64,000 nt of DNA from Megalonaias nervosa (GCA_016617855.1 JAECUM010012879.1:1-64000); one strand, 5' to 3'; shown: positions 38,033-50,048, counted from the stretch's first letter. Notes: generated by a model from the sequence alone, not told the origin. Numbers and translations are program-made.

Positions 38033-38318
38033 TTAGCCGAGAAGGATAGAAGAGGAGCTATTTGGAGATCGGCTGGGAAGCACCAAGTCCTCCTACACAA
38101 GTAGAGTTAATATCAATGACATTAATAACAAGATAGTCACAACGACCGAACCACCGGTCATTACCACAACGAGAGTACCCTCCAGATCCCTGTCTAGGGA
38201 AAGCACGGGACATATTTCCAGAGATTCGTTTCTATTACCAAACAGATTCGGCAGTTCTAAGTTCTTCTTTGTGCGACCTGTGGGACCAAGGCCTACGCGA
38301 AGTCCAGTCGGGCCCTGA
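30340..38318 (+). CDS. Insulin/IGF-like peptide precursor, three coding exons
   Basis: Secreted hormone precursor of the insulin superfamily, expected to act through an insulin-type receptor tyrosine kinase. Joining 30340-30502, 35660-35832 and 38037-38318 gives 205 residues with an uninterrupted frame and GT-AG introns (phase 1, then phase 0). Residues 1-24 form a hydrophobic signal peptide, plausibly cut after VCG. The B domain has C28 and C40 (CX11C, VCGKSLADVLDLVC). K61-R62 is a convertase site. The A domain starts near G77 (GIVGECC) with C82, C83, C87 and C96, the canonical insulin spacing. Residues 97-205 are a Ser/Thr/Pro-rich tail with RR at 114-115. The short B-to-A connection and long tail recall IGF B-C-A-D-E layout. 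The extra A-chain cysteine of many molluscan insulin-related peptides is absent (IVGECC). C23 falls in the predicted signal. The fold assignment is firm; insulin versus IGF-like versus gonadulin-type subclass is open. Confidence 0.93.
31193..31362 (-). mobile_element. SINE family B, copy in intron 1
   Basis: Minus-strand copy: GTT run, GGGTTTAACG, body with GGCAGCCAGCATTCATTGTGG, and a B-box-like CGAGACTCGAACCC. The head is replaced by a GA microsatellite (31361-31408), so the 5' end is truncated or expanded. Confidence 0.8.
31361..31408. repeat. (AG)n microsatellite
   Basis: Twenty-four units directly after the SINE-B head region. Confidence 0.95.
32166..33292. mobile_element. Second foldback-like element, in intron 1
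   Basis: The ends match as inverted repeats over about 75 bp: GAGGAGCCACAGCGGACAAA with GTCCAATGAGAAAGTTGCAG on the left, and their near reverse complement at 33225-33292. Inside, phrases such as ACATATGAAATGGAACTTTC and CCGTGTAATTCAACAGAT recur four or five times on the right, and once or twice inverted on the left. No coding potential is seen. Confidence 0.78.
33474..34038. repeat. 40-bp minisatellite, about 14 copies
   Basis: Exact 40-bp period. Each unit contains TTTGAATGCCTATTTCAATG followed by CCTTTATAAATACGTCTACC. Copies differ by a few substitutions; no indels until the last units. Confidence 0.95.
34728..34785. repeat. (AG)n microsatellite
   Basis: Twenty-nine units, no interruption. 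Confidence 0.95.
35048..35137. repeat. (AT)n microsatellite
   Basis: About 45 units in intron 1. Confidence 0.95.
35660..35832 (+). CDS. Insulin-like gene, coding exon 2 (convertase site and A domain)
   Basis: Acceptor TTTTAAATTTCAG|G ends at 35659 and donor CTG|GTAAGA starts at 35833. Encodes residues 55-112: LPRLTKR with the only dibasic site between B and A, a 14-residue acidic/polar stretch (63-76), then GIVGECC, SCTLEDLESYC and the start of the tail. No dibasic pair lies immediately before GIVGECC, so a mature A chain cut at K61-R62 would carry an N-terminal extension. It lacks an ATG, so a simple ORF search misses it. Confidence 0.9.
36868..36899. repeat. (CA)n microsatellite
   Basis: Sixteen units in intron 2. 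Confidence 0.9.
36947..37160. mobile_element. Short MITE, CTATAGTTCGTTCC family, in intron 2
   Basis: Starts CTATAGTTCGTTCCACACAG and ends with the approximate reverse complement (CTGTCTGGAACGGACTCTGATAG). GATAAAATTCGCGATGC mirrors GCATGGTGAATTTTATC, so the inverted ends are about 36 bp. It belongs to the same family as the copy at 44987-45517. Confidence 0.8.
37984..38032 (+). repeat. (ATT)n microsatellite abutting the exon 3 acceptor
   Basis: About 16 TTA/ATT units run to within a few bases of the AG at 38035-38036 and occupy the place of a normal polypyrimidine tract. Confidence 0.9.
38037..38318 (+). CDS. Insulin-like gene, coding exon 3 (C-terminal tail)
   Basis: The acceptor TTATTTTAG|CC ends at 38036. 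The exon opens in phase 0 with PRRIEEELFGDR and runs 93 codons to TGA at 38316-38318. The RR is a likely convertase site that would release the tail. The tail has an Asn/Ile-rich part, a TTT-E-PP-V-I-TTT segment suggestive of O-glycosylation, and a basic Pro/Arg-rich end (RPVGPRPTRSPVGP). It has no cysteine, so it should not change the insulin disulfides. Exon 3 is called from splice phase, the open frame and plausible composition; a transcript would be needed to exclude another 3' exon. Confidence 0.78.
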   Translation, partial: PRRIEEELFGDRLGSTKSSYTSRVNINDINNKIVTTTEPPVITTTRVPSRSLSRESTGHISRDSFLLPNRFGSSKFFFVRPVGPRPTRSPVGP

Positions 38319-38631
38319 ATTGTCATTACGTCCACAGATAAATTCATTTAATTTGGGTCTCTTTCGATGTTTGCGCTATCAACGAACATGCTCTGAAGTA
38401 AATTAAATGGATTTCATTTTTTCCCGATTCTGCAGCTAAAATTGGCAGCCACCACACGAATAGTTTTCTTGCATTAACACGCGGCGTTAGTTTCATTTAG
38501 CATGAACTATTTGCCTAAATCACCTCGCAATCCATTTTCTTTCGTCTACTGAATGAATTCTTCTAAATCAAAGTGTAGGTAATAAGGAGGAACAACGACT
38601 ACTTTTCGCAAGTATCGTGCAGCGCGACCTA

Positions 38632-38637
38632 AATAAA
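38632..38637 (+). promoter_or_regulatory. Candidate poly(A) signal of the insulin-like gene
   Basis: AATAAA lies 314 bases after the TGA, the first canonical hexamer downstream of exon 3. A second one is at 38860-38865. Either could end the transcript; AT-rich sequence makes chance hexamers common. Confidence 0.45.
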
Positions 38638-38639
38638 GA

Positions 38640-39699
38640 GTTTCTGACGATCGGTGAACAAGTCGTTTTCAAGAATTTGTCTCGAAAGAAAGTCTCTTTC
38701 AAGTATGTTCAAAAACCACTACATCGAACACATTTACCTTGTGTTCAATTTTAACAGATACGTTATCGAATACTTTACAGACTGAATAATTTGCCTTCAT
38801 CTCCTAATTTCTCCCTTTTTGTAACAGTACATTTTCAAAACCTCATCGTCACGCCTAATAATAAATTTAATTTCTTAATTTTACACATGTGCATTCATTA
38901 TCCTCTTTTAAGTATCATCTGTTTTACTTGAATTTACGTCAATTCCCCATTTATCGCAGTATATTTTCAATTCAGAAAGACGACATTGTAAGCTTTCGTG
39001 TGATTTTTTTATTTGAAATGACACCATATCATTAAGAAATAAAAATAGAAGCATATTAATTTGATGAATTTTAATGCCGCCAGAAGTACTACTACTTCAT
39101 GGCGTAGCCGAAACTATAAATAAAAAGGAGGGGTGACAGAAATTCACCCTGTATAAATTTATAAGACGGTAATCAATTTATTCTTGCTCTGAACATTTTT
39201 TCTAGTTGATCGTTTTTGTTTCTTTTGGTTTTTTTTTCCTCTCAATACAGATCTAATGTTAGACATTTTCTCTTGACACATAATAGTGCAAAAATAGGAC
39301 TACCATTCACAAAGCTAAGATATCTGAAATACACAACAACAGCAAAACAAAACAATTAAACTGTTCTCCTGTCTATGGTTTCTTGTAACAATGCCTGCAA
39401 TAATCTCAAGGCGTATACAGCAATCTGATATATCTTAGATTTTGTGGTATATACTATTGTTACAGAGGTCATTCGAGAAAAATGTAAACTCCTTTTTTTA
39501 GATTAATGAATGAAAATATTTGCCAACGAACATTTCTAAAATAAACTTTTCCCTTGTTTTAAATAACTCATAAAAGGGCAACCAAATGTTAATTTCTACT
39601 TGACCTGAAATGCAGCAAAAGAAAATAAATAATGTCGTCCTTTTATTTCTTCTTAAGCTCTGTATTTTCGTCGCTACTAGAACTAACAACATCTACATC

Positions 39700-39745
<46 letters not shown>

Positions 39746-39868
39746 TACGGTCTGTTGAGTAAGACCATTTTTACTGTTGGATATTAAAAAACAGGGTGGT
39801 TGTCTGATGCTAATTCTCTCTTTTTCTTATACACCATGAATCCACTTTTGTGTAATTTGTTTGTCCTC

Positions 39869-39940
<72 letters not shown>

Positions 39941-40190
39941 AGAGTGCAGACAAGTACTCGAATTTTTGTATCTAAATAGCACAAAGGGACAGATAGACTC
40001 TGACCAAGATTTGTGACATTGTTTAATAACAACTGAGAATCAAATTTGGCACAATGTAGCAGAACATTGCATCCAATTAAGAATCCTATTGGACACAATC
40101 TAGCTCGCATGCCAAACTCGTGGTTAGCAGAATTGCTACGTAATTTTGAGTGCTGACAGATTCCCATTCAAATGTAACAAAAAAACACCA
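38640..40190. other. Downstream flank of the insulin-like gene, microsatellites only
   Basis: (ATA)n at about 39700-39743 and (AT)n at 39873-39935. No further gene recognised. Confidence 0.55.
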
Positions 40191-40195
40191 ATGGG

Positions 40196-41110
40196 ATGAT
40201 AGTTTTGTCTAAATAGGAACGTTGGGGGGGGGGGGTAAGAATACTACAGATGGGAATAGATGTTCACCTTACTTATACGAGGGTTTGTAGTGGGTACAGT
40301 GATTGGATAAATTATTTTTATTTTTATATCTTCTTTTAAACCCCACCCTATGTGCATATAATTTTAGTTTTGTTTAAAATAGGAGAGTTGGGGAGGATAG
40401 GGACATTGTAGATGAAGGCACATACCTTTATAATAATGATCATATGATGGTAAGGGAGGTAATAAATTCAGTTTTGTTGATAAGGGATTTAAATTGTGTT
40501 TTATACTGCTTCTTTAACTTGTGTGGGTCTTGATCTATATAACGACTATCTCGATGATAGTTTCATTTTTTTTTAAATAAGGGCATGGGTTGAGTGTGGT
40601 CATCATAGAAAGGGTATACTTTTATTTAAATTAGGATAGATGGGGAGTGTAGGAATATTATATATGGGGATGGAGAAGATTAATTTATTTATAGGCAAAT
40701 CATCGGGTACCTGCAGAGAATATCAGTGAGTGTTGGTAGTAGATTGAATGTTAAATAGAGGATTGTTGGATAGTAGGTCATTGATTGGTGGATAGTAAAT
40801 AACTCTGCTTTGGATAGTAGGTAACCAGATGTTGGATAGTAGACATCGGGTTGGAGCAAAGAAGATAAGTGTTTGTTGATAGTAGGTAATGGGTTGTTGG
40901 ATAGCATTTAACTGGGCGCTTGATGTTAGACATCTAGATGCTGAATAGTAAAGAATTAGCTATTATGTAAGGATTATGACTATGGTAGTTTTGTTATTAA
41001 GAAAGGAGAGTATGCGAGGGGTGGGGATATAATATAATAGGGTACATATTTTAATTTATAGTTGGAATCATTGGTTGTAGGGAAAGTAAAGGAATTAGTT
41101 TTATTATCAA
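40196..41110. repeat. Degenerate long-period repeats and a GGATAGTAGGTA minisatellite
   Basis: A block resembling AAATAGGAGAGTTGGGGAGG recurs near 40210, 40375, 40632 and 41000, giving irregular spacing of 165-370 bp. Between 40720 and 40930 a shorter unit around TTGGATAGTAGGTA recurs about seven times. Confidence 0.6.
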
Positions 41111-41645
41111 GCAAAGAACAAAATATGGAAATTCATTTAGAGGGCAGACAAATTCCCATTTACCGATCGACAAACTCAAACTGATTACATTTCCCTCCAA
41201 AGTAGAACCAACATCCTACAAAAAGACCGATTCGGGCTAGATTGAGTTGCCATCTAAATACAATCAACAAGCCCCACCCCACCCCGATAACAACCTACGA
41301 CGGAATATGATATTTCCTTTCCGATGCAGACCATTGTCTCATGCTTCACTGTTACAAATATGCATTTCAAAATGGAGGCCTCATGGTTATTTTCTTATTT
41401 TCTACCCAACAGATGTTTGACATTATTATACATGGGCCCTGTTCGTTAGTCAAGTATCCCACTCTGCTACTCGGGAATCAAGAATTTGTATGTGAGCCAT
41501 ACTAACAATCGGCTGTGTACGTAAATTTTATTCTTAGTTTTCTCAGTGATCATCCTTACTTAATCATTCATCAGTTTATATTCCTCGGATGTTACTGTCA
41601 TGGATATTTTAAATGAATGGTAAGAATAGTTTGTTAAAACTCCTT

Positions 41646-41647
<2 letters not shown>

Positions 41648-41725
<78 letters not shown>

Positions 41726-41826
41726 CATACATTATTCCTTTGCAACAAAATTAGCTTATACACACATGCTTACACATACTACTCACACTCATTCTTTACA
41801 TGTCTGCCTCTGCCTCGGTCTCTGCC

Positions 41827-41882
<56 letters not shown>

Positions 41883-41883
41883 T
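41648..41883. repeat. (ACA)n(ATA)n and (CTAT)n microsatellites
   Basis: ACA to about 41694, ATA to about 41725, CTAT at 41829-41883. The last one stops just before the LTR-like segment. Confidence 0.95.
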
Positions 41884-41902
41884 TATCTTATTATATTAAC
41901 AG

Positions 41903-42767
<865 letters not shown>

Positions 42768-42769
42768 TC

Positions 42770-44165
42770 CATGCAGATATATTTGATATTATATGACACA
42801 AACAATTGTATTTAGACTTATTCGAAATTCACTTCGTCATAATAATTTTGCATAACATTGTAATACTTGCATGTTAACGATAATAAGATAATTTCCATAC
42901 GATGAGAGTTGCTTAAATGTAACGGTAAAGACAGAAAAATTTTTAAAAAAAAAAAATTAAAAAAAAAAATTACGTAGAAAACGAAAATACTGTCAGGCCC
43001 GATTGAGTGTTTAAATAATGTACTGTACATGTAGTTTATAGTTGTAAAGTCTGGCACATTTTATTGTTAAAAATACTGTATCTTTGATAACACAATACAC
43101 GGCTACGTTGTTCGTACGGTATTTTACACGTACTTTATACCATTATGCGACCCACACAAACTGCGTATACGCAAACTCGCATTTGCTTTAAGGGTTATGA
43201 TAATGCAAATAGGAGTTGTAGGTGGGTTGGTATGATATAACCAAACATCATGTATACAACGCAGTAAGTCGGAAATGATACGTTATTGACTTTAAAAGCT
43301 GTCAAAGATTGAGCTAATATAGGTAAGTTGATAATACATTTTACGTGCAATTGATGTAACTGAGCGACTGAATTGTAATTATGGTGTTACGTAAAGACTA
43401 AACAAGATGCAACGACCGTTACATTTTGGATACACGTTGTGCTTTATGTATGCAGCATGTGGCAAACATCATGATCTAATGTAGAATGCCATACTGGTCT
43501 TCTTCCGGTCAATTCTGTCCCTGACTGAGTCATATTTTACGCATATATGTAACCCGATCGCTATCAAAGACGAACAAAGTTTTTATACGGAAACTACCGT
43601 TGAAGTCAATAATTTAAATAGCGAGGAAATTACAAACTGTGTGAAATTTGCAATAAACGTGGCTATTCCATTGTTTACATTTCACTTGTTTGTCGTCTGT
43701 AGATTCACTGCACATAGTTCTGTAAATATTAGCCTGCCGACCTTGTGGAGTCTTGAGTGGCTGAGTGGACTCGGGTCACAATTAGTTTTCCGATATAGTC
43801 TCGACATTTCTTTCTCAGTACTGAACTTTTCCATTGTGTCCAAATCCTAATAAATGATATATCAATCTAAAATACTTTCAAAGATGAATTCACGGTGAAG
43901 TTCTTATCAAAGATTATCCAGCACCTTTTTTTTTGGAGAGCAACATGCAATGGATCACAGATTTCACTTCCGAATCAGCATTAATGCCTCATCACTCACT
44001 GCTCACTGTAGCCAAAAAACACACCGACAACCGCACCATATTTACCTTTCACTCAATACCAATAATACCTAAACCTAACTCTTGTCTCACCATCAAAATG
44101 AGAGAAGAAAAAAATTATCTTAAAATACACTGGGAGTACATTTGTTAAAAAAAACCCCAGAAGTA
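42770..44165. other. Non-coding stretch, nothing recognised
   Basis: Short open frames only, no motif. Confidence 0.5.
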
Positions 44166-44171
44166 ATAACT

Positions 44172-44455
44172 GTGACCCAACTCCGAGTGGTTTAAGGCTG
44201 TCGCCTTTACTGATCATTCACATACAACCTCTGACCGCTCTGGTCCTATTCGCGGCTCGACCAATGTGGTTATGTGAGAAAACATTCGAGTAGCTTCCCT
44301 TGGGTCGGTGAAAAAAACTGACGAGTAGCTTCCCTAGCGTCGGTGGTTCTTCTCGTGATCTACTTGGGCTCTTCCTCCACCAAGTATACTGGCCACAGTG
44401 CATAGCCTATTATGTGCTAAAACAAAATGGCGTTAAACCCCACCAAAACTAAAGT
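44172..44455 (+). mobile_element. SINE family B, plus-strand copy
   Basis: Head CCGAGTGGTTTAAGGCTGTC, body TGTGGTTATGTGAGAA, CTTCCTCCACC, and 3' end ATGGCGTTAAACCCCACC. An internal duplication of GAGTAGCTTCCCT...GTCGGTG is visible at 44285-44345. The tail is short and not a clean CAA run. Confidence 0.78.
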
Positions 44456-44986
44456 TTGATATCAGTCGTTCCTTCTCATTACCCGTCAATAGATAATGAA
44501 AACTACGTCAGATTTACTACGTATCTTTCAGACGAATCATATTTCTTCGTAAATGGTAAATATATTGATTTTGATTCCAAGTATGAGAACTATAGTATTT
44601 GCAGGATATGTTTCCGCTAGTGTATGAGAATGCTCTTCTCGTACGGCAAAAACACAAGCACTTAATTCCGGGCGAAACCAATTGATTAGGAGTCTGGTTT
44701 CCCCCAAAATCAAGTGAATGCGGGCAAAAAATGTGTTTCAAGAGAAGAGCACGCAAAACGTAGTCTCTTCGCTAGGAGACCGGATAAAGGGAGGAAGAAA
44801 TAATTATAAATATTTACTCTTTTAGTATCATATAGCTTACTGCCCTTACTTGTATGGCACGTCCTCCCTTTGGTAAGTAATTTGATAAAAGTACATTATG
44901 AAAACATAAAAAGTATGTTCATTTCTGGAGGATAGTATTAATGAAATAATTTCAACGTACATAATGCACTTTGAGATAGATACGGC

Positions 44987-45517
44987 CTATAGTTCGTTCC
45001 AGAAAGCATCGCGAATGATATCTGCATCCGCGTCCGTTTCTCAATGAATCTTCAGATCAGTCTCGAACTGTAGCTAAAATTATCGAATTCGTTTCGTGCA
45101 CGAAACATAATTAATATTAAAATACAGCACAACACCATTCATTCGATAATGCTGAAAAAGAGTGGTCTGTGTAGATGTAATCGGCTATGTGCGTGCTGAG
45201 TTCTGGAAGAGTCAATGCTTCATACTGCAAAGAAATCAAAGTGAGGCAACCAGATTGTTGCCGATAGCTGTTCACTCCTTAATAAACAAATCGACTCTTC
45301 CACAGGTTTTGGCGGCATTGAAGAATTTGATGTAAGCAGACCACCTTGTTTCAGCATAAAATGTAAGCCAAGTGTTACGCTGTTTGACGATAAAAATGGT
45401 GTTGACATAGTTCGAGAACGAAACGAATTAAGCATATTTACGTACATTTAAAGACGCTGAAGTGAAATTTCTACTGACACGAATATCATTCGCGACGCTT
45501 TGTGGAACGAACTATAG
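44987..45517. mobile_element. MITE, CTATAGTTCGTTCC family, longer copy
   Basis: Starts CTATAGTTCGTTCCAGAAAG and ends CGTTTGTGG-type mirror to GGAACGAACTATAG at 45517. The inverted ends are about 38 bp and include GCGAATGATAT. A perfect palindrome GTTTCGTGCACGAAAC lies inside at about 45091. Confidence 0.85.
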
Positions 45518-45692
45518 TAGACTATTTAGTATTTACTATAGGCAAGCAAAAGTGATATTTTAGACAAAATAGGAAATTGATGAATATGTTTCTACTCACA
45601 TTTAATCCGAATTAAATAGTCATTAAAAATGGGATCATCCATGTCAGCGCTAAGCGCTAGCCTAAAAATTACAAAACAACAACAACACCGCG

Positions 45693-45693
<1 letters not shown>

Positions 45694-45732
<39 letters not shown>

Positions 45733-45754
45733 CAACAACAACAACAACAACAAC

Positions 45755-45784
<30 letters not shown>
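45694..45784. repeat. (ATA)n(ACA)n(ATA)n microsatellite
   Basis: Its plus-strand frame reads as a poly-Asn tract, which is a translation artefact. Confidence 0.95.
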
Positions 45785-45785
<1 letters not shown>

Positions 45786-45789
45786 GTCT

Positions 45790-47040
45790 TATCTTTATTT
45801 TAAGAGATTAACATATGTAACGCTAAAAGCTAATCTGACATAAAGTCCGATAAACATTTGTAAATACCGATTCGTACAGTATGCACATGGCTTTGAGTAA
45901 ATAAATTACCGAAGTGAAACTTAATCGGTGTTGAATATTAACGACGATCTGGCATATACACACTTTCTTTGAGCAAAACTAGCAAACCTCCTAACAATCG
46001 GATTAAAATACTGTAACAAACTTAGGGTATGTGTCTTTTGTATTTACGCCTCCTTTAATAGCTTTGTTAGATGTTAGTGATTAGTTTTTTTATTGTGGGA
46101 AGCCGGTTTTGGCAAGATATTTCTCAAGCCCAGTAATTTGCCAATTTCTAGTAACAGACGTCATAATGTACATCACAAGACCTTATGATAGCATGAATTT
46201 GTTTCGTAAAATGGTATACGTGTTTTTATTAGCGTGGGATGGGGTCAGAGTAGGTTAAAAAAAGTAGTTCCTATCTTAAGTTAGAGATGGGTTTTTTTGC
46301 TCTGGCTTTCAGTGTGAAATATTCATGACAGGGACTGATATTTTTACGATGGAATAATTGGGAAGGGATCATGTCTTTATTTTGAGATTCCTTTAATAGT
46401 GGTTGTGAAAGCAGGTGGTGCAAGGTCACATGTAGGATGATTGTGTAATGCGGTTCGAGGCTGTGTTTTTGACTGACTCTGAGATGGAATTGGAAGTATT
46501 AGGCCTATCGCTTATTGGAGAAGCCATACAAATGTGAAACAAGGAGAAGCCATGCGAAGGTGAGACATGGAAAAGCCAAGCAAATATGAAGTTATAGTTG
46601 CGTTATTTGTGGTCATTGGAGGATTAGAGAAAATTGTTTGTGGCCTGCGCGTTAAGGAATCTTCCAGTTGACAAAGACTGTTGTCTTTAAGTCCTTGCAA
46701 ACAGGGGAAAACAAGGTACTGTCAGCCTAGCTCACGTAAGTGTTTGATTCGTTCGGTAGATAGACCCATTGAGTATAACAATACAGTGTGAAAATAATGG
46801 ATCATACAATCATTAATTTTGAAATTAAAATAAGGTCAAAATACTGGTATACCAAGAAATCAGAATATAAATCTCGATCTCAGTATGGGTGTCAACGATA
46901 TCAATAGAGGTGAGTACAATGTACTCACGATACAAGGATTTGAATTTAAGGTAAGAGCTTGACTTTCTATTTTTAGTAGCAACTGTAACCAATACTTTTG
47001 GACCCGATAGTGTGGGGGGGGGGGGTCTGTGGGCGTGTCA
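45790..47040. other. Non-coding stretch, nothing recognised
   Basis: A loose direct repeat of GAAGCCATACAAATGTGAAAC-like phrases is present at 46518-46590. Confidence 0.5.
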
Positions 47041-47120
47041 GGGTGTGTGTGTGTGTGTGTGTGTGTGATTTGGAATTTTAACGCAGCTTTAAAAAAAATT
47101 CAGTCATATCGCTATTTAAT
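47041..47120 (-). mobile_element. SINE family A, 5'-truncated copy
   Basis: A (GT)n run followed by GATTTGGAATTTTAACG and TTCAGTCATATCGCTAT is the reverse complement of the SINE-A 3' end and its CA tail. The tRNA head is absent. Confidence 0.78.
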
Positions 47121-47784
47121 ATTTTATTTCACATTTTAAAGAGAATATGACTATTAAACAACACATACGTGGTGAAAATGATCAACTGTGAATATTACGT
47201 TGGTAGCTTCTCTCTCTCTGGGTTTGAAATGGGACATGAAATTGGAACAGTTTGTGCGTCGAGAAATTCTAGTTAAGACTTTAACTACAGACGGTGAGAC
47301 AAAATAAATTCTTGGATTTCCAGAAGAATATAAAACATTTGTACCCCGTAAGGCAATTGGAAGGTTTCGCAGATCCGGCTCATTAGGGAAAGCTCCAAAT
47401 TAATAAATGTAAATCAGACATATTCAGTAACGTTGTTTGTTGCTTTAACAAGAGAACACAAGAAGTAGGCACAGGACGTTGAGGACCACTGCAGCTTAGT
47501 ATTAAAAACAAACAAATATAAGGGAAGAAAAAGGAGGTTACAGAAAATTAAGTTGTTGCTACCCAGGGTTTAAAATGCAACACAGCGTTGCTATGATTGC
47601 GACTTCTCCAAATGAAAGAGATAGTGTATGGTCTGTGGTTTCGGTCACATACATAAACGGTAGCTCAATTATAATTTTTCGGCTCCAACAAAGTCATCAG
47701 TATGCAAATGGATGAGAATGACAAACAATTCTTATAAGAAATCCTGAAAATGAAGTTAAGTGTAAGTGCTTTAATGAAAATGAG

Positions 47785-47789
<5 letters not shown>

Positions 47790-47832
<43 letters not shown>
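47790..47832. repeat. (CA)n microsatellite
   Basis: About 21 units; the left flank does not match the SINE-A end. Confidence 0.9.
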
Positions 47833-47834
<2 letters not shown>

Positions 47835-47839
47835 GTGTG

Positions 47840-48930
47840 AGGACGTGATTCTCTCCCTAAGGATATTAACTACTCCAGGAACTGTGAAGGAAGATATGCA
47901 ATGACTATTCACAGAATTAACAACTAATTGGGCTAATCAATGACAAAAAGGTCGGACAATTTGGGTATCATTCTGTACCAAAATCTTTGAGGTCCTTGGA
48001 TGAAAGTAAAAAAAAAAAAAAAATCTGAATATGATAAACAATACGGTGCCAGACCTGAAGTCAAGCGCCACACCCTGAAAATACCGGGAGATATATAATA
48101 TATGGCGATAACGAATATAGACAATTAGATAAAGCAATGAAATCTGACATGAAGAAAGGAGAATTATGTATGCTAAATCAAAGGAGAAACTCATTTGCCT
48201 AAAATGACTGAAATCCTTGGATGAGAAAAACAGCAACAACAACCACCATAGTATAGCGACGAAAAACCTGAAGCACGTGTCATGTGTTCTGACATTTGCT
48301 ATCACTGCCGTATGAGATCGATGGAGGGATGGAGGGGGTCGAATGCTTTGAGTGCTTTAAACATTCATATATAAAGAAACAAAAAAAAAGAAAAAGAAAG
48401 TTTGCCATAAAAAGACAAATATGTTTCTGAATTCGTCATTATTGGTACATTCAAACTTCAAACATGCAGTCTGGACTTGTACCATAACCAACACATTTCT
48501 TTTCACTGTCCAATTTGACTGTCAAATTAGGTTTAAATTATTCACTTTTCGCCGCTTTATGCGTAGGAAGATTCTGCATCTTTATTGAAAAGACGGAACT
48601 CTGTTCTTCATTTCACTCCTCTAAAGCTTTTGGAAATCTTGCCAGCTAAATCTTATATCAAACCATTGATCTGGAGTCAGGTACTAAATTTCATACTGAA
48701 CTTCTCCGACGACATTGCAATGAAAGAACATTTCATAACTATATGGAAAAACTGAAAACGTTTCTAACGAGCTAGAAAGGCAATTATCAGCCAAACAAAA
48801 CAGCAACTTTTCTAGAGACCACTTTACACAGAAAAATCCCAAACGGGTTTTCTGCACAGAAGGAACGAAAAAGAAAAAGAATAGAAAGTTTCGCCGGAAA
48901 AAATAACCATTCCGACGGTCCAGAATATTA
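47840..48930. other. Non-coding stretch before the Penelope-like fragment
   Basis: The far 5' part of the Penelope-like element may extend here but I cannot recognise it. Minus-strand open frames have no family signature. Confidence 0.45.
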
Positions 48931-48939
48931 ACACTGTTG

Positions 48940-49725
48940 ATAACCTGACTCAGACATAAGTCTCCTTTCCAAGGGCCTCGACTTTTCACCGAAGCACCAT
49001 ATAGACCCCTAAGCCAGTGTAGATTCATTGACGACATAGAATCAAAATGGATCGAAACAGACAACCTTTTCAAAATATTTTTGAATTAGCCAATAACTTT
49101 CACCTACGATTAAATTTACGTCGGAGTCATCGAACAGGTCCAGTATCTTTTTGGATACTCAATCTACCCTTCTGGAGGGGAACATAGAAACTGACCTATT
49201 CTATAAAATTACTGACTATCACCAGCATCTACTCCCAACCAGCTGCCACCCCCAACGTGTAATAAAAAAAAAAATCTCCTTTATGGCATGTGCGTTCGAA
49301 CCAAACCTACAACCTGCTAGCATTGGCACCATATTGAATCGTCTGAACGTCTTAAGGGTATATTTCAAGAAGTTCCTATGGCTACGTACTGTAGACCTAA
49401 AAATCTCAAGGACCATCTGGTACATGCCACAGTAACTTCAAACAAGACCACAGATTCCGGCACATACCATTGCAAAGACAAGCGTTGCCTAAGGCAAATT
49501 TGCAAACTTACGCCCGGGACAAACTCTTTCATAAGTTCGACAACAGGAGTTAACTACACGATAAGTTAAAAGTTAGGCTGTCGAGCTAATAATACAATCT
49601 ATCTTCTGACATGCAATATCTGTGCCATCCAATATATTGGCGAAACCATTGATTTCAGACAAAGAATGAATAATCACAAAAGCCACATTCGCAACAAAAT
49701 CAGAATGCAGACCTAAGGAACGATA
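48940..49725 (+). pseudogene. Penelope-like element fragment: RT end plus GIY-YIG endonuclease
   Basis: In order on the plus strand: RT catalytic motif CRFIDDIESKWIETDNLF (FIDD at 49024-49035); NNFH and FLDTQSTLLEG, IETDLFYKITDYHQHLLP and SCHP (49130-49255), typical of the RT palm-to-thumb part in Penelope-like elements; a linker with PKNLKDHLV and a Cys-rich HCKDKRCLRQICK; and a GIY-YIG nuclease start, TIYLLTCNICAIQYIGET (49594-49650), followed by RQRMNNHKSHIRN. Stops and frameshifts break it. The combination of this RT with GIY-YIG is specific to Penelope-like retroelements. Confidence 0.82.
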
Positions 49726-50048
49726 CTGGATACTATATGGCGAATTTCGCCAAAATGAAATAAATCTAATTATTATTGATAGTTTCGTTGTTTTTTAATG
49801 AAAAATTTTATTATCAATTGTTTAGTTTGTTTTTAATAATAAAAAAGCATTATTGGTGTTTTATTGCAAAACTGTAACCATGTACCGCCAGGCTTAGACA
49901 AACACCCACTTGGGCGGTATGTCCCCATATACTGGTGAAAAAAGACCCTCCCCCACCGCCCTCGTCAAACTTGCAAATGCAAATTGATTTTAAAGTATTA
50001 TAACATTGGAATAGGTTCTTAAGCCTAAATGGGAGTTTTATGATATTG

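Larger units (their letters stand above)
35833..38036 (+). other. Intron 2 of the insulin-like gene
   Basis: About 2.2 kb with GT-AG ends. It contains a CA run at 36.87-36.90 kb, a 214-bp inverted-repeat element at 36947-37160, and a TTA microsatellite that reaches the acceptor. Confidence 0.78.

Noticed and set aside
38093..38347. 84-codon minus-strand protein with a hydrophobic end
   Set aside because: It is antisense to coding exon 3 of the insulin-like gene.
45629..45811. Poly-asparagine protein
   Set aside because: A translation of an ATA/ACA microsatellite with no conserved flanks.
48684..49073. 129-codon minus-strand protein
   Set aside because: It is antisense to the recognisable Penelope-like RT motif on the plus strand.
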